Source: Oxytricha trifallax (lineage: Eukaryota > Ciliophora > Spirotrichea > Sporadotrichida > Oxytrichidae). From it: a stretch of DNA of 64,000 nucleotides. Below are positions 10,849 to 21,192 of this stretch, piece after piece (the first letter of the stretch is position 1; each line of letters begins with the position of its first letter). Location of the stretch: assembly GCA_000711775.1 (NCBI GenBank), contig ARYC01000246.1, positions 62,001 to 126,000 on the forward strand, in the 5' to 3' direction. The translations under genes were made by a program, and so were the position numbers. Under the pieces are notes generated by a model, which was not told the origin of the DNA, did no database searches, and worked only from the letters and a program-made list of their open reading frames with translations.

Positions 10849-11113
10849 CGTTACTTACGAAGAAGACCCAAATGATAGGGAAAACGATCAAAAATGCTTC
10901 TAATTTTTAAACGCTGTAACACAAGAGAACGACAAGGAGTACGATGGTATCAAGCTAATCGTTAAATAGGATCTTTCAAATTCCCTCATCGAGCAAGTGT
11001 TGAAGTGATGGCAGGAAAAAATCAAGTAGAGATGCTATATCTACGTCAAGAACTTCCCAGAGAACACCACTGAGGAGCAACTCAAGGCCTACTTTGAAAA
11101 GTACGGTGAGATT
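10846..11113 (+). pseudogene. PABP locus A, coding block 5 (RRM3 end, RRM4 start; carries TGA)
   Basis: Reads FVTYEEDPNDRENDQKC, then VTQENDKEYDGIKLIVK, then RCYIYVKNFPENTTEEQ (RNP2 strand of RRM4) and FEKYGE. A TGA at 11006-11008 lies in frame in the linker before RRM4, where B and C have open sequence. Unless that TGA is inside an unseen IES, this makes locus A a pseudogene or gives a product cut before RRM4. The right pointer is ATT (11111-11113). Confidence 0.7.
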
Positions 11114-11130
11114 ATAAATTTATTGTAATT
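11114..11130. other. Micro-IES A (17 bp, pointer ATT)
   Basis: Seventeen bases between ATT copies at 11111-11113 and 11128-11130. Removal joins YGE to IYDIESIKL in frame. The same 17-bp unit exists in B (29454-29470) and C (60327-60343) with the longer pointer AATTTA. Confidence 0.75.
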
Positions 11131-11380
11131 TATGATATCGAAAGCATCAAGCTTAACCATAAAGAAGATTCTACCATCTACGCCATCGTCTGCTTCAAAA
11201 GTCCATATAGTGCTGGCCATGCCAAGAATGAAAGTCAAACTGAAACTTTCAATGGCAAGTAACTCTTCATAAACTCTTATAAGCAAAAGGATGTCAGAAA
11301 AAAACAACAGGAAGATGTTAGAGATAGAACCGATTTCGCAAACCTTAGAAAATAATCACCCGCCTCAGCTCTCAACATTT
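11128..11380 (+). CDS. PABP locus A, coding block 6 (RRM4 core)
   Basis: IYDIESIKLNHKEDSTIYAI, then VCFKSPYSAGHAKN and NGKQLFINSY: the RNP1 strand and second half of RRM4. It then continues through KQKDVRKKQQEDVRDRTDF into the linker. It ends in pointer ATTT (11377-11380), which pairs with 12186-12189. Confidence 0.75.
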
Positions 11381-12189
11381 ACAAACACCCTTACTTTAAA
11401 AATTTGATATTGATTGAAAATATTTAATTTACAAATGTATTCAATATTTTTATCATCATAATTTTTTTATAGTTAATAAATAAAATTTTGAAGAAATCAA
11501 ATTTTAATATAATGGTTGATTAAGGGTATTTGAAATTAAAATGTCAATCATAGTTATTTAGACTACTTTATAAAATTAATGTATTTAAAATTTTGCAAAA
11601 TTTGTTTTTATCATTTACAAAAAATAAAATTAAAAAAACTGTTAAAAAAATAAGATTTAGAAATTAATGAAAATCTTATTATTTTCCTTATAAATAACAA
11701 ATTTAGATTACTTTTTTTATGATTGCATTTTCAAATAAATAAGAATGATTGAAGAAATTTATTATTTTCTTTCCCTTTAAGCATTTATTATTATAAATAT
11801 TTATTGGAAATCTTTTAATAATTAATTATAGATTAATTTACATTGTTAAGTTTAAAGAGGAAAGTTAAATTGAAATTTATATTTTTAAAGCTGATTTCCA
11901 ATTATTTCTAAATTATTCTCTTATTATTTTATTATTTATTATTTTTAATTATCTGATATAATTGTTTATAAAAGTTAATTTAGATGATTATTTTTATTTA
12001 TTTAATAATTTTCAATAAAAGAGTTTGTTTTTTGAAAAAATTTTAAAACTCTAAATATTTTTAATAATTAACAATTTAAGTTTGCAAAATGCGGAAGAAT
12101 TTTTTAATTTTTTCAAAAATACATTATTTTTAACTTAAAGAATTTTAATTATAAAAAATTATAAAACTCATGGGTTTTCATTGATATTT
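11381..12189. other. IES A (0.8 kb, pointer ATTT)
   Basis: AT-rich IES homologous along its length to B IES7 (29717-30511); for example both carry AATGGTTGATTAAGGGTAT-like and TTATTATTTTCCTTA segments. This non-coding match shows that the 3' halves of A and B share recent ancestry or conversion. Confidence 0.7.
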
Positions 12190-12419
12190 AGAACAGACCA
12201 GAGACCTTCCAATTCCTCTAGCACTTAATGTTGACTATTTAGAAATAGCAGCAAAATCAAAGATTCAACGACCCCCAAAGATATGGTGGAAACATGCGAC
12301 AAAGAGGTCCGAGACAACCATACAACAACCAAGGAGCTTATCAACAAAGAAACCAATAACTCCCACAAGGACAAATACCATCCCAAATGAGCCATCCAAA
12401 TGGACAACCACAATAGCCA
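12186..12419 (+). CDS. PABP locus A, coding block 7 (Q/N/G-rich linker)
   Basis: NRPETFQFLQHLMLTIQ, then QQQNQRFNDPQRYGGNM, then the low-complexity linker between RRM4 and the PABC domain. TAA and TAG are read as Gln repeatedly. The right junction corresponds to the 19-bp IES of B. Here the pointer has decayed to a single A (12419 and 12438), but removing 19 bases still restores frame (IMMPPQG). Confidence 0.7.
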
Positions 12420-12437
12420 GTGTTTTTATTTTATTAA

Positions 12438-12767
12438 AATCATGATGCCACCTCAAGGCATTCCACTTTCTTCAGTTGCTCCAAGTTAAACTATATAACA
12501 CTTACCACCTTACATATTCGCTTATAACCAAACTGGAATCAATAAGATCCTCCCACTTGTCACCATCTCCAACCCCAACTATAAATATCAAGTTGGTGAG
12601 CACATCTATGAGCATGTTGAGTCATTGGCAGGTGAAGATCTTACTCCAAAGATCACTGGTATGCTTATCGACTTGCCAATTGCTGAAATTCAAGCATACG
12701 TCACAGACTTCATGAAGCTTCAAATCAAGATCAACGAGGCCTACATTCTACTTAAAAGCTCACAATA
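12438..12767 (+). CDS. PABP locus A, coding block 8 (PABC/MLLE domain)
   Basis: MMPPQGIPLS linker, then the C-terminal PABC (MLLE) peptide-binding domain: INKILPLVTISNPNYK, QVGEHIYEHVESLAGEDL, ITGMLIDLPIAEIQAYV, KINEAYILLKSSQ. The KITGMLIDLP core is the hallmark MLLE-type segment that binds PAM2 peptides. The pointer CAATA (12763-12767) leads to a tiny last block. Confidence 0.78.
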
Positions 12768-12825
12768 AAAAAGAATTTTTACAATCTCTTTTTTTTAATT
12801 TTTAAACATAAATTTAAATACAATA
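12768..12825. other. IES A (58 bp, pointer CAATA)
   Basis: Flanked by CAATA at 12763-12767 and 12821-12825. The same pointer is used in B (65 bp) and in the orphan 3' copy (71 bp). Confidence 0.78.
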
Positions 12826-12838
12826 CAAGATAGAATGA
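12821..12838 (+). CDS. PABP locus A, last coding block with TGA stop
   Basis: After CAATA joining the frame reads SQYKIE and TGA at 12836-12838. B reads SQYEQERNF then TGA. The total A coding sum is 1815 nt (605 codons). Confidence 0.72.
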   Translation, partial: QYKIE

Positions 12839-14369
12839 AAATTCTTGATTTTATGATTTGGAAAAATAATTTCATAAGAAAGTCTGATTGACTATATTAT
12901 TAATTAAAATGATGTTATAATTAAAAAAGTTTTAAATAATTATATTGAATATTGAGTAATAAATTTTTATATAAATAATTTTATATATTAAAAAAAGTAG
13001 TTTTCAAGTTTTATATTTCGCCTTTTTATTGTTATATATTTTAAGGAAAAAAGAGATTCTTGAATCCAAGTAAATAAAATTAATTTTAAATTTATATTTA
13101 TAAATCTAAAAATAAACTTAAAAAGAAGTATGCAAATAAAAACAAAAGACTGGTAGATGGTGTGGTGATATAGAAATTAAAGTAAAGGAATTAGACTTAA
13201 TTATTCAAGAAATATAGTCTTTACCTCTGTTACCATCAAAAGCTTTCAAAAATCTCAAAGCTTAGAATTTAGTCAAGGTAGGTTTATCATATCTCCATGC
13301 TCTTTATAGTCCTCCTTATATTATATTGATGATATATTTCTTACTTTACTTGATCTTATATGGAGACGCTTTAAGAAATAATCGGACATTTCAATATTTT
13401 AGCATAAAGCTAAGGTGATTTGGATAGTTAAGCTCAACATCTAATATAGTTGTATTACACGTAATTAATGGCCACCTTCCAGGACTATATATTATACTTT
13501 GTCTACTAATATTTTTACTATTATAATGATGATTAATTCGATTATGGCAAGTGTAATTAAGAATCTAAAATAAAGATCTCTAAACTTAATCTATAATTAA
13601 GCATTAGTTTTATCTTTAGTATAATATAAAAGACTAAAAACATTTTTATAAAGCAAATGATAAATATTAATAAACAGATATAGATAACTATTTAGTGTTT
13701 TAATTTAAAATACTCTTTTAAAAAAGTGATTAACATAGGGATTCGAACGAATAACAAATACTATTATAATTTTCAATCATTACCAGTTTTCTGACTGTCA
13801 AATATTATCGTTTTTAACCTTTAATATCTCTTATATAAGTCTTTGATAATAAATTAGACATCTAAAAAAAATTTGAAAATCTCAAAGCATCATAGTTGAA
13901 AAACTCAAAACATGACAAGAAATCCAATAGAGAATTATTTTGTGATACAAAAGAAAAACTAATAATATTTTAGATAATCTATCAAGAAAGTTGAAGACAC
14001 AGCAATCTAACATAACAGAATAAAAATTAAAAAAACATATAAATTATCAAAAAATACAAATGAATTAGTGATAAGGAATGATATGTTAGTGAACTGGCAA
14101 ACCCTAAAACTTTATAATTATTTAATTATCAAAAATAATGTTTTTTATTTCTAATGAATACTTCAAAAACTAGAAATATATCTCTTTTGATTTTTGTACT
14201 TTAAATAATGCCCCCATTTTGATTTAAAGTTTGACATATGGGATTTTGTATAGAATTTATAAAAGGGCTCGCAACTTTAGAATTGTAAGAGACATTCAAA
14301 CAAAGAGAACAGACTGAGGACTCGGTACTTTAGGGCCTTTGAAGTTGAAAAAACATGATACTATGAGAC
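12839..14369. other. Spacer between locus A and the 14.4-kb ORF
   Basis: AT-rich, no supported gene. Minus-strand frames near 13250-13510 stay open, but with TGA as the only stop that is expected by chance. Around 13735-13800 the minus strand has a GTTCGAATCCC box-B-like word with a loose box-A-like segment upstream; a tRNA fold does not close, so it is at most a decayed tRNA-derived repeat. Confidence 0.5.
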
Positions 14370-15141
14370 ATGTCCCTCGAAGACAGTGATAATCAATTTT
14401 TTGCTATTTTTCAGGATGTGATGCTTGATGATCATTTGTTCAAAATACTTGGGGGAGTGGTAAACCCTAGGCACTTCAGTACCTGTGTTTGTGAGCTGCA
14501 CCAACACTCTATGAACTCTTGGAGACCACAAACCTCGCTTTAACTCAACTGTTCACCCCGAGCCCCCCCCCACCTCTATATAATTAATTTTTTTCAGTGT
14601 AATTTTTCTTGCCCTGCGGGCGGCTATTACATATTATAATTTATTTTTATAAGATTCACTACATCCGTCATCATTTTTGTGTACATGCTCCCATAGGAAA
14701 ATATTTAAAACTCAAAACAAATGTTATTTTTATATATAATATTAAATATTTTTAGATAAGAAATTTTTTTGTAACATTCATATTATTGTACTTTTAATAA
14801 GTTAACCATAAAATTCTTTATTTAACTGGAATGTATATTTATTTTGAATTTTATGGTTAACTTATTAAAAGTACAATTATATGAATGTTAAAAAAAATTT
14901 CTTATCTAAGAATATTTAATATTATATATAAAACTAACATTTGTTTGGAGTTTTAAATATTTTCCTATGGGAGCATGTACACAAAAATGATGACGGATGA
15001 AGTGAATCTAATAAAAATAAATTATAATATGTAATAGCCGCCCGCAGGGCAAGAAAAATTACACTGAAAAAAATTAATTATATAGAGGTGGGGGGGGGCT
15101 CGGGGTGAACACTCAACCTCCATTTTGGCTCTGTTCTATGA
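14370..15141 (+). pseudogene. Unidentified ORF split by a foldback element
   Basis: ATG at 14370 opens MSLEDSDNQFFAIFQDVM and continues through FKILGGVVNPRHFSTCVC and MNSWRPQTSL to the insertion point. If the foldback element (14550-15111) and one copy of its CTCAAC duplication are removed, the frame continues LNLHFGSVL to TGA at 15139, about 69 codons in all. The region is visibly richer in G and C than its surroundings. I do not recognise the protein. The length is short enough that a chance frame cannot be excluded, and it could be one coding block of a larger split gene. Confidence 0.35.
14550..15111. mobile_element. Foldback element, 562 bp, 6-bp TSD CTCAAC
   Basis: Near-perfect palindrome with ends TGTTCACCCCGAGCCCCCC and the inverse. 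The arms extend about 270 bp (CTTGCCCTGCGGGCGGC is a GC-rich landmark in each arm) around a short centre near 14800-14850. It is flanked by CTCAAC at 14544-14549 and 15112-15117. No coding capacity, so it is probably a non-autonomous DNA transposon. Confidence 0.85.
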
Positions 15142-15455
15142 CATATTCCATAAATCTTATTGAATTTTTATCTTTGTGCCTTTCAAAATTCTATACTAAA
15201 ATAAAAACTAAGGTGTAATTAAATCAAATTTTTATTTATAAATAATAGTTAAGTATTTTCTTTAAAAATAAACATTTTTGATAATAGTATTATTAATATT
15301 AAGTCAAATAATGATGTAAGAGAGCTAATGATTTGTTTAAAGCAAAGCCTTGTAATTTGTAAGTATTTGTGGTAATATTCTTAATTATACTTAATTAAAA
15401 CGTTTTAAATTAAAAATTTAAGAGACTTTATATGATTTTTATAAATTTGAGAATA
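15112..15455. other. Start of upstream region shared by loci B and C
   Basis: From about 15300 (GATGTAAGAGAGCTAATGA) the sequence follows locus C from about 47148 (GATGGAAGAGAGCCAATGA). No gene is seen. Confidence 0.55.
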
Positions 15456-17034
15456 ATAATAATACAATCACATTGATGTTCCTAGTTACACCCAATTTAA
15501 ATATACATGTTAATATATAAGGGTCTAGCCCTTTTCTTTAGATTATTTCTTTCATGTACGTTATAAGTATTTGATTCCTCAGTGAAAACTTTTATATTTA
15601 CAAAGTTATTCTCTTTTTCTATATCTTTAAAGTTATTCATGTCTAGTATAGCCTCTTGACCATTCTGAGAAGTGTATTTTCAACATTTTCATTTAGAATT
15701 CTCATGCCTAGTCTTAATTTAAGCTCTTCTATAAAAGTTTGGATTGATTCTTGGTAATTTTAAGTATCTATTACTTGTTTGTTTTGATGTATTTATATAT
15801 TTTTAAGTGAGTTTTTAATATCAATATTTGTGGATAGTTGAGATGAGGATCGTAACTTCTAGAATATAGGATAATTTTTCAATTCAGTTATTTTCTAGTT
15901 TCGGGAATAGTTTCTTCCATCTCAAGTGCAAATATGAGCTGCTAGTGAGCATGATTCCTTTAGAGGATCACTGTCAAATTTTAGAAAGTCTTCTGCTGAT
16001 TGTGTTGATCTATTTTTATATAAGGTTGCCGTACATAATTGATCCTATCTTCATTATAATTTGATTGTCTTCAAACTATTAGTCGAGGACCTGTATTGTT
16101 TATGGGATATTGATGATTTAGGAGCATGGTTTATTTATAATATATCACAAAAATTCAGATTTAGTATTAGTTAGGTGGAGTTATATCAGAACAATTTTAT
16201 CGTATATATTTAATGAGTCATCCCTTGGTTGTATAGCTCTGGTCTTTATTTAATCAAGAGCGTTTAATTCTACTCAGATAGCTCTACTTCTTTGAAATCC
16301 TTTGAATTTTTACTGATTTTTACTATGGTGTCAAAGCTAGATTTGTAGATTACTTGTGAGAGAGGTTTTAATAATGATTTTCTTTTTAACAATTTTAGAA
16401 AGATTTAATATAGATTATTATTTTTATAATTTGTTGGAGTGAAGGCGCATTTTTAAGTTTTTCAAAATCTCAAACCGAAGGAACTGTTTCTCTGTTTTAA
16501 ATTTTATTTTATGATCCGAAATTTCCGATCAGAATCTAATCTTCTTATATTTTATATTAGCTATCATACCAATCTGTGACGTCATAAGCCTCTAATCTAA
16601 TGTAAAAGGAATCACTCTTAATAATGTAGTCAAAAAAGCCAAGAGAGATCTTGGATAGTATTCAAAGTGTTGGAGTTTGCCATTTTATTAATTTTTTAGT
16701 TTCTACCTTTGTGTAGTTGAAAAAGGAAATTCATCACTTCATTTTGAAATTTTGTGTTGAGAGATAGGATTATGTCTTATATTACGGTGTGGGCAATATA
16801 TTTGCAGTATATTTTTTTAAGAAGTCTTATTGAGATTGTGTATAAATTAATAAATCTATTAATTTCTCCTCTTAGAACCTGAAGAGGTAGCTTAACTTTA
16901 TGTTTTAAAGTTACCTAAGGTTAAGAGTCTTAAGTTAATTGGGATGTATGTCTTCTAGGTGAGTTGATATTATACATTTTGGTGCGAACCGTAGATTCAA
17001 CGTTAGGTCTCTTTATATTATATTATTTTTCTTT
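15456..17034 (-). mobile_element. Retro-like insertion, 1.58 kb, 14-bp TSD
   Basis: Present in the upstream region of B but absent at the matching place in C (near 47300-47330). It is bounded by a 14-bp duplication TAAATTTGAGAATA at 15442-15455 and 17035-17048. Read on the minus strand it ends with a hairpin AAGGGCTAGACCCTT, a second weak hairpin and a short ATT-rich tail next to the duplication, the same 3' design as the element at 45449-47066. Long target duplications and a simple-repeat 3' tail suggest target-primed (LINE/SINE-type) insertion. Minus-strand frames are open for stretches (for example IRLEAYDVTDWYDSQYKIQE near 16530-16600), but no reverse transcriptase motif is recognised. 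Confidence 0.6.
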
Positions 17035-17048
17035 TAAATTTGAGAATA

Positions 17049-19352
17049 TAGGACTGGGAAATTAAAATAAATAATTCCTTTAAAAAATAAATGAAACTAA
17101 TTAAAGCAATTTAAATAGGAACTGATAACTGATAAAAAATTGAGTGGAATCTTATAGGGTCTTCTGCCTAAAATATAATCGATTTATAGCGAAATTATTC
17201 AGGTGTGATTAAACGAGTTTAAATCTTTCATTGACAAGATTAATACTATCTTTTAAATTTATCATTTCATAATTTTTATGATGCTCTTATGTTTATTAAA
17301 ACTGACTTATATTGTATAATTGTTACGAAAGTATTTTTGAATTAGAAAAATTTGATAAATTAATTAAATTTTGTTTTAAATTCAGATCTAGATACCTATC
17401 CAGGAAGGTATTAAAGTCCGTTGATTTCTGGAAAAAGTCCTACTCCTATACTGAATTGTATATAAAAAAGCAATAAAAATGAATAGGGGTATTATAAATT
17501 TGTCAAAAATTTCCATAAAGTAATAATAATCCTATAATAATTAAAAAAGATATAATAACCACAAACTAGAGATGCTAATATTTTATAATTATAATGAATA
17601 CTTTTAAACTAATAATTTTGGCTAACTATATTTGTTGCCATAAATCAATATAATAAAATTTTTGAGATATCACCATGTTTTTAAAATTATTTAATTTATA
17701 AACAAACATAATTGAGGAAATGAAATGCTATTTTACATTTATTTTGATTACTTCTCTTTTTTTATCTTTCTAGTTTTTAGAGCTATAATACTTTTTGCAA
17801 TACCTCTCTTTGCTATTAATATTTGTTGTCAAGTGCGGCAAAATTATTAATTTTAAAGTGAAAGTTTGCTTTCAGAAATAATTTTGGTAATGAACCTTAT
17901 ACTTATTGTAAAAGAATTTGTCAACAGTCCATTATTTGATTTCACACCGGAGTCTGTAGTTAGCATCCAAACATAGTCTAAAGTTTTAATCATGTTTGTT
18001 GACTTTAATACAGCCAATGAAGGTTGAATTTTGATATAAAAAATTTGAAATACCGATGTAATGTCCCTACTTTAGCTAAATATTATCAGATATAATTTTT
18101 TAGAATACATTTAAACAAATTTTTTATACAAATATAAGAGGAGTTCTACACTTTTGTAGAGATATAACTGTATTTATTTAGATAATTTGCAATATTAAGC
18201 TACATTGACTATCCAAAAATGTCAGTAATTGATAAAATTTAAATATGGGTATCAAGATGGTTGCTTTGTAACTTATACCTAAGAAGATTGTATTTGTTAT
18301 TGTTTAAGCTTAACTGAAACTTTTTATTTTGGCATATTTTACCAAAAAATTTAAACACTCAGTCTGATACTTTTGACTATCGATAACTACTACAATTTTT
18401 ACAACAAGGGAAATTAACCTAAATTGTAAAGTTCCTGCTTAGATACCTAATTCATGGTAATTGCATTATTCTTTTATGAGCAGTAATTTTTTACAATTAT
18501 TTTCATTGATAACTTAGGATATATTTGAAAAATTTTATTTTTTAAATTACCTAATATAAATTCTGTAAACTAACATCAATAAAATTTAATGAAGAATTCT
18601 TATTATATTATATAAAGAGTATTAAAATAATAGATCATAGTATAATTTGTTGCATCAATTGTAATTAATAATTTTTACTATAAAAAAATTATTAAATTTA
18701 AAACTTAGTTCAGTAAAAAATTATTTAAATTTCTTTATTTCGATTATGATTAATTTATAATAAATTTAGATTTAAGAAATTATATTAATTATTAATAAAA
18801 AATTAATTAGAATAAAATTAATGATTTATTGAATTCAATTGATTATTCTATTTAATAGATAAAAATATATTGTTTAATATTTGAAGTATGAAATAAAATA
18901 AAAAATGAAATAAAAATATTTGTTGCACTACTTACTTTATTTATTAGCTGTATTACAAAACTTAAATACTAATATTGCAATTTAAATTTATATTTCATTT
19001 TTAATTATAATTTGGTATTAATAATTAATTAAAATTTTAATGTAATAATAGGTTTTTATTAAGAATAAATTATAAATAAAATATAATTAATCACAACAAA
19101 AATAATCAAGTATTAGAAGGTTTTTTTAGAAAAATATTATTTAGGTATTAAGTAAATCAGAATATTTTCTTTTTATGATGAAAAAGTACGATTATATACC
19201 AATAAAAATAATAAAAGTCTTTGCTTACAATTTTTAATTGTATAGTTTTCATTAAAAAACTTTCCGAATAATTTCAAGATATGATACATTAACTAATATT
19301 AATAAAAATAAATAGATACCTCTTTTCATTTTCTAAACTCAGAACAAAATAC
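17049..19352. promoter_or_regulatory. Upstream flank of PABP B, conserved with locus C
   Basis: No gene seen. From about 17600 to 19352 the sequence parallels 47490-49237 base for base with small indels (for example GGAGTCTGTAGTTA and CATGTTTGTTGACTTTAAT). The promoter and the end of the future PABP chromosome probably lie in the part nearest the ATG, but I cannot mark either from sequence alone. Confidence 0.5.
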
Positions 19353-19506
19353 ATGGAAACCACCTTAGATAACTTTCTTTACATGTATGATCTCCCCAAG
19401 GACAATCTCACCTCAGTCATCATTGCCCAAACCATCAAAGAGCGTACTAATTACGAAATCCAAGATCAACCACAAATCAAGAGAGACATGAACGAGCCAT
19501 TCTATA
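19353..19506 (+). CDS. PABP locus B, coding block 1 (RRM1 start)
   Basis: First of ten germline blocks of a cytoplasmic poly(A)-binding protein, which coats mRNA poly(A) tails and links them to translation and decay factors. The spliced B gene is 1716 nt, exactly 572 codons including the TGA stop. Approximate domains are RRM1 8-85, RRM2 99-175, RRM3 185-265, RRM4 293-370, a Q/N/G/P-rich linker, and PABC/MLLE 490-560. That is the standard PABP order and close to the usual length. This block reads METTLDNFLYMYDLPKDN, then IIAQTIKERTNYEIQDQ and EPFY. The ATG is chosen because all three paralogs share it. The block ends at pointer TA (19505-19506). TAA and TAG are Gln throughout the gene. This copy has no internal TGA and is the best candidate for a working gene. 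Confidence 0.93.
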
Positions 19507-19557
19507 AACTATGAAAAAGAACTTAATATCATTTAAAAAACAAAATTATCAGGTTTA
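19507..19557. other. IES B1 (51 bp, pointer TA)
   Basis: Between TA at 19505-19506 and 19556-19557. Removal gives PFYTARVRIN in frame. C has a 52-bp version; A has a 5.7-kb version containing a TBE. Confidence 0.85.
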
Positions 19558-19577
19558 CCGCCAGGGTCAGAATCAAT
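19556..19577 (+). CDS. PABP locus B, coding block 2 (22 bp)
   Basis: A 22-bp block (pointer TA to pointer CAAT) encoding TARVRIN of RRM1. It is conserved in C (49442-49463) as TAMVRIN. Confidence 0.88.
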
Positions 19578-19634
19578 CACCATAATAAAAGTAGTTTTAT
19601 GTATATTTACTTTATTTAAAAATGGAATGACAAT
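19578..19634. other. IES B2 (57 bp, pointer CAAT)
   Basis: CAAT at 19574-19577 and 19631-19634. Removal gives RINDMFKQIARKMK. C has 60 bp with the same pointer. Confidence 0.85.
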
Positions 19635-19669
19635 GACATGTTCAAGTAAATTGCTCGAAAAATGAAGTA
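19631..19669 (+). CDS. PABP locus B, coding block 3 (39 bp)
   Basis: Encodes NDMFKQIARKMK, the second helix of RRM1, between pointers CAAT and AGTA. Confidence 0.88.
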
Positions 19670-19711
19670 ATAAAATAAGAAGATATATTATAAATGTACT
19701 TTATTTTAGTA
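19670..19711. other. IES B3 (42 bp, pointer AGTA)
   Basis: AGTA at 19666-19669 and 19708-19711. It happens to look like a GT-AG intron (43 bp), but intron-style removal breaks the frame, while pointer-style removal gives KMKYFEINGKPCRA. C has an identical-length IES. Confidence 0.87.
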
Positions 19712-19753
19712 CTTTGAAATCAACGGCAAACCATGCAGAGCCATCCCTGACTT
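19708..19753 (+). CDS. PABP locus B, coding block 4 (46 bp, end of RRM1)
   Basis: Encodes YFEINGKPCRAIPDL, the last strand of RRM1 (compare the INGKPCR-type ending of PABP RRM1 domains). It ends at pointer ACTT (19750-19753). Confidence 0.88.
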
Positions 19754-21192
19754 GTTCTCATCCACATCCCCACCCCTCCACCTCCCTCACACAAATAAAT
19801 CATTTTTTCTTATGAATTATAATGACTCCCAAATCCTGATCAAATTGACTTCATTTTTTTAATGACTTTATTCAAATAAAAATTTTCAAAAATTTTTTTC
19901 ACATTACAATATAATACAAATTTTAAATTTTTATTCGTCGTCACTTTTGTGAACTTTTTTACATAAACTCTGATTAAACTATATTTTGTATCGTCTCCGT
20001 TAATATACTATCAACTACTTATAAATATATGAATTGACATACCGTTAATTTAATACTCATAAAATTCAAATGATTGGTAATTAATTGAAAATATAATATA
20101 AAGAATATGAAATATAATTAAGATTTATAAAATAAAATTAATGTAAGCTTAAGGTGTTTTACATTTATTTATAATTACGAAAATCAATTTAAGTAAGTAG
20201 ATTATGCAATTATTATTTTAGTATTTAGTAATCCTTAGTGATTATAAATGAATAATATTAAAATAGGAATACATAAATGTAATATATTATGGCATTGGAG
20301 TTTTATATTCAATGTGACCAAATTAACCATGTTTGTTAAGGAGTTTAATAACTTAAAAATGTCTGGATATGTATAAACAAGATTATCACATATTAATGCA
20401 TGAGAGAATCCAGCTTTTACACGAAAATAAAAATTTCTATAACATTTTAATCTTGTACAAGATAATTTTGTGATTTAAAAACACAAGAATATGATTTTAT
20501 ATATAAAATTGCAACTAGCCGTATTTCATTTATTGAGAAAATGAGAGAGGCAAGTAAATCTCTAATTATTATTTGGCTTAAAATCTATATAAAAAACCAA
20601 TTTAAGAATAATCTTCTAACTTTATTGGAAAAATCAAATGTTTATCTGGATTAAATGAATCCTGATTTAATTTCAACTAAAAGTGGAATATTTTTCTAAA
20701 AAAATAACAAAATTCTCTATCTAGAATTGAAAAATAATTTTTAAATAATGATATCTCAAAAATCTGATTCAACTTTTTATTATATAGAAAATTATGCTAG
20801 CCTAATTTATTATGTGTTAATTATTACAATTTAAATTTTTTTGAAAGAACTTTGTGAATATAAAATAGTTAAATAATCACACCAAATAATTTTTCCATTT
20901 TAAAAATACATGTTTAATAATAAAAAATTGGAATGCTAGTGAACCTAGCTATTAAATTAAAGTTAATTTTTTTCAAATATAGTTTAAAGTTAAGTAAAAA
21001 TTAATTTTTTAAAAAGTCAAACATTTTTCCAACAACTTTTCGACACATGATTGCAAAGAGTGATTCAAAACCACAAAACCTCTGAAATTGTTTCATTTGA
21101 TAAAAGCAGAATATTAACGCATTCTTTACTAGGGTTTTAATAGGGTTTAAGTTGGGGTTTAATGTATAAATATTAGTAATTTAAGTGAGTAT

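Noticed and set aside
12225..12456. Minus-strand ORFs opposite the PABP A linker
   Set aside because: They are shadows of the Q/N-rich plus-strand coding block, which aligns with PABP.
13281..13510. Possible minus-strand gene (frames MSDYFLKRLHIR and KPTLTKFQALRFLK)
   Set aside because: With TGA as the only stop, open runs of 60-80 codons are common in AT-rich DNA; two competing frames look equally plausible and no family is recognised.
13735..13800. tRNA gene on the minus strand (GTTCGAATCCC)
   Set aside because: A T-stem and acceptor stem do not pair; only the box-B-like word is good.
19667..19709. 43-nt GT-AG spliceosomal intron in RRM1
   Set aside because: Splicing breaks the frame; removal of 42 bp between AGTA repeats restores it and fits an IES.
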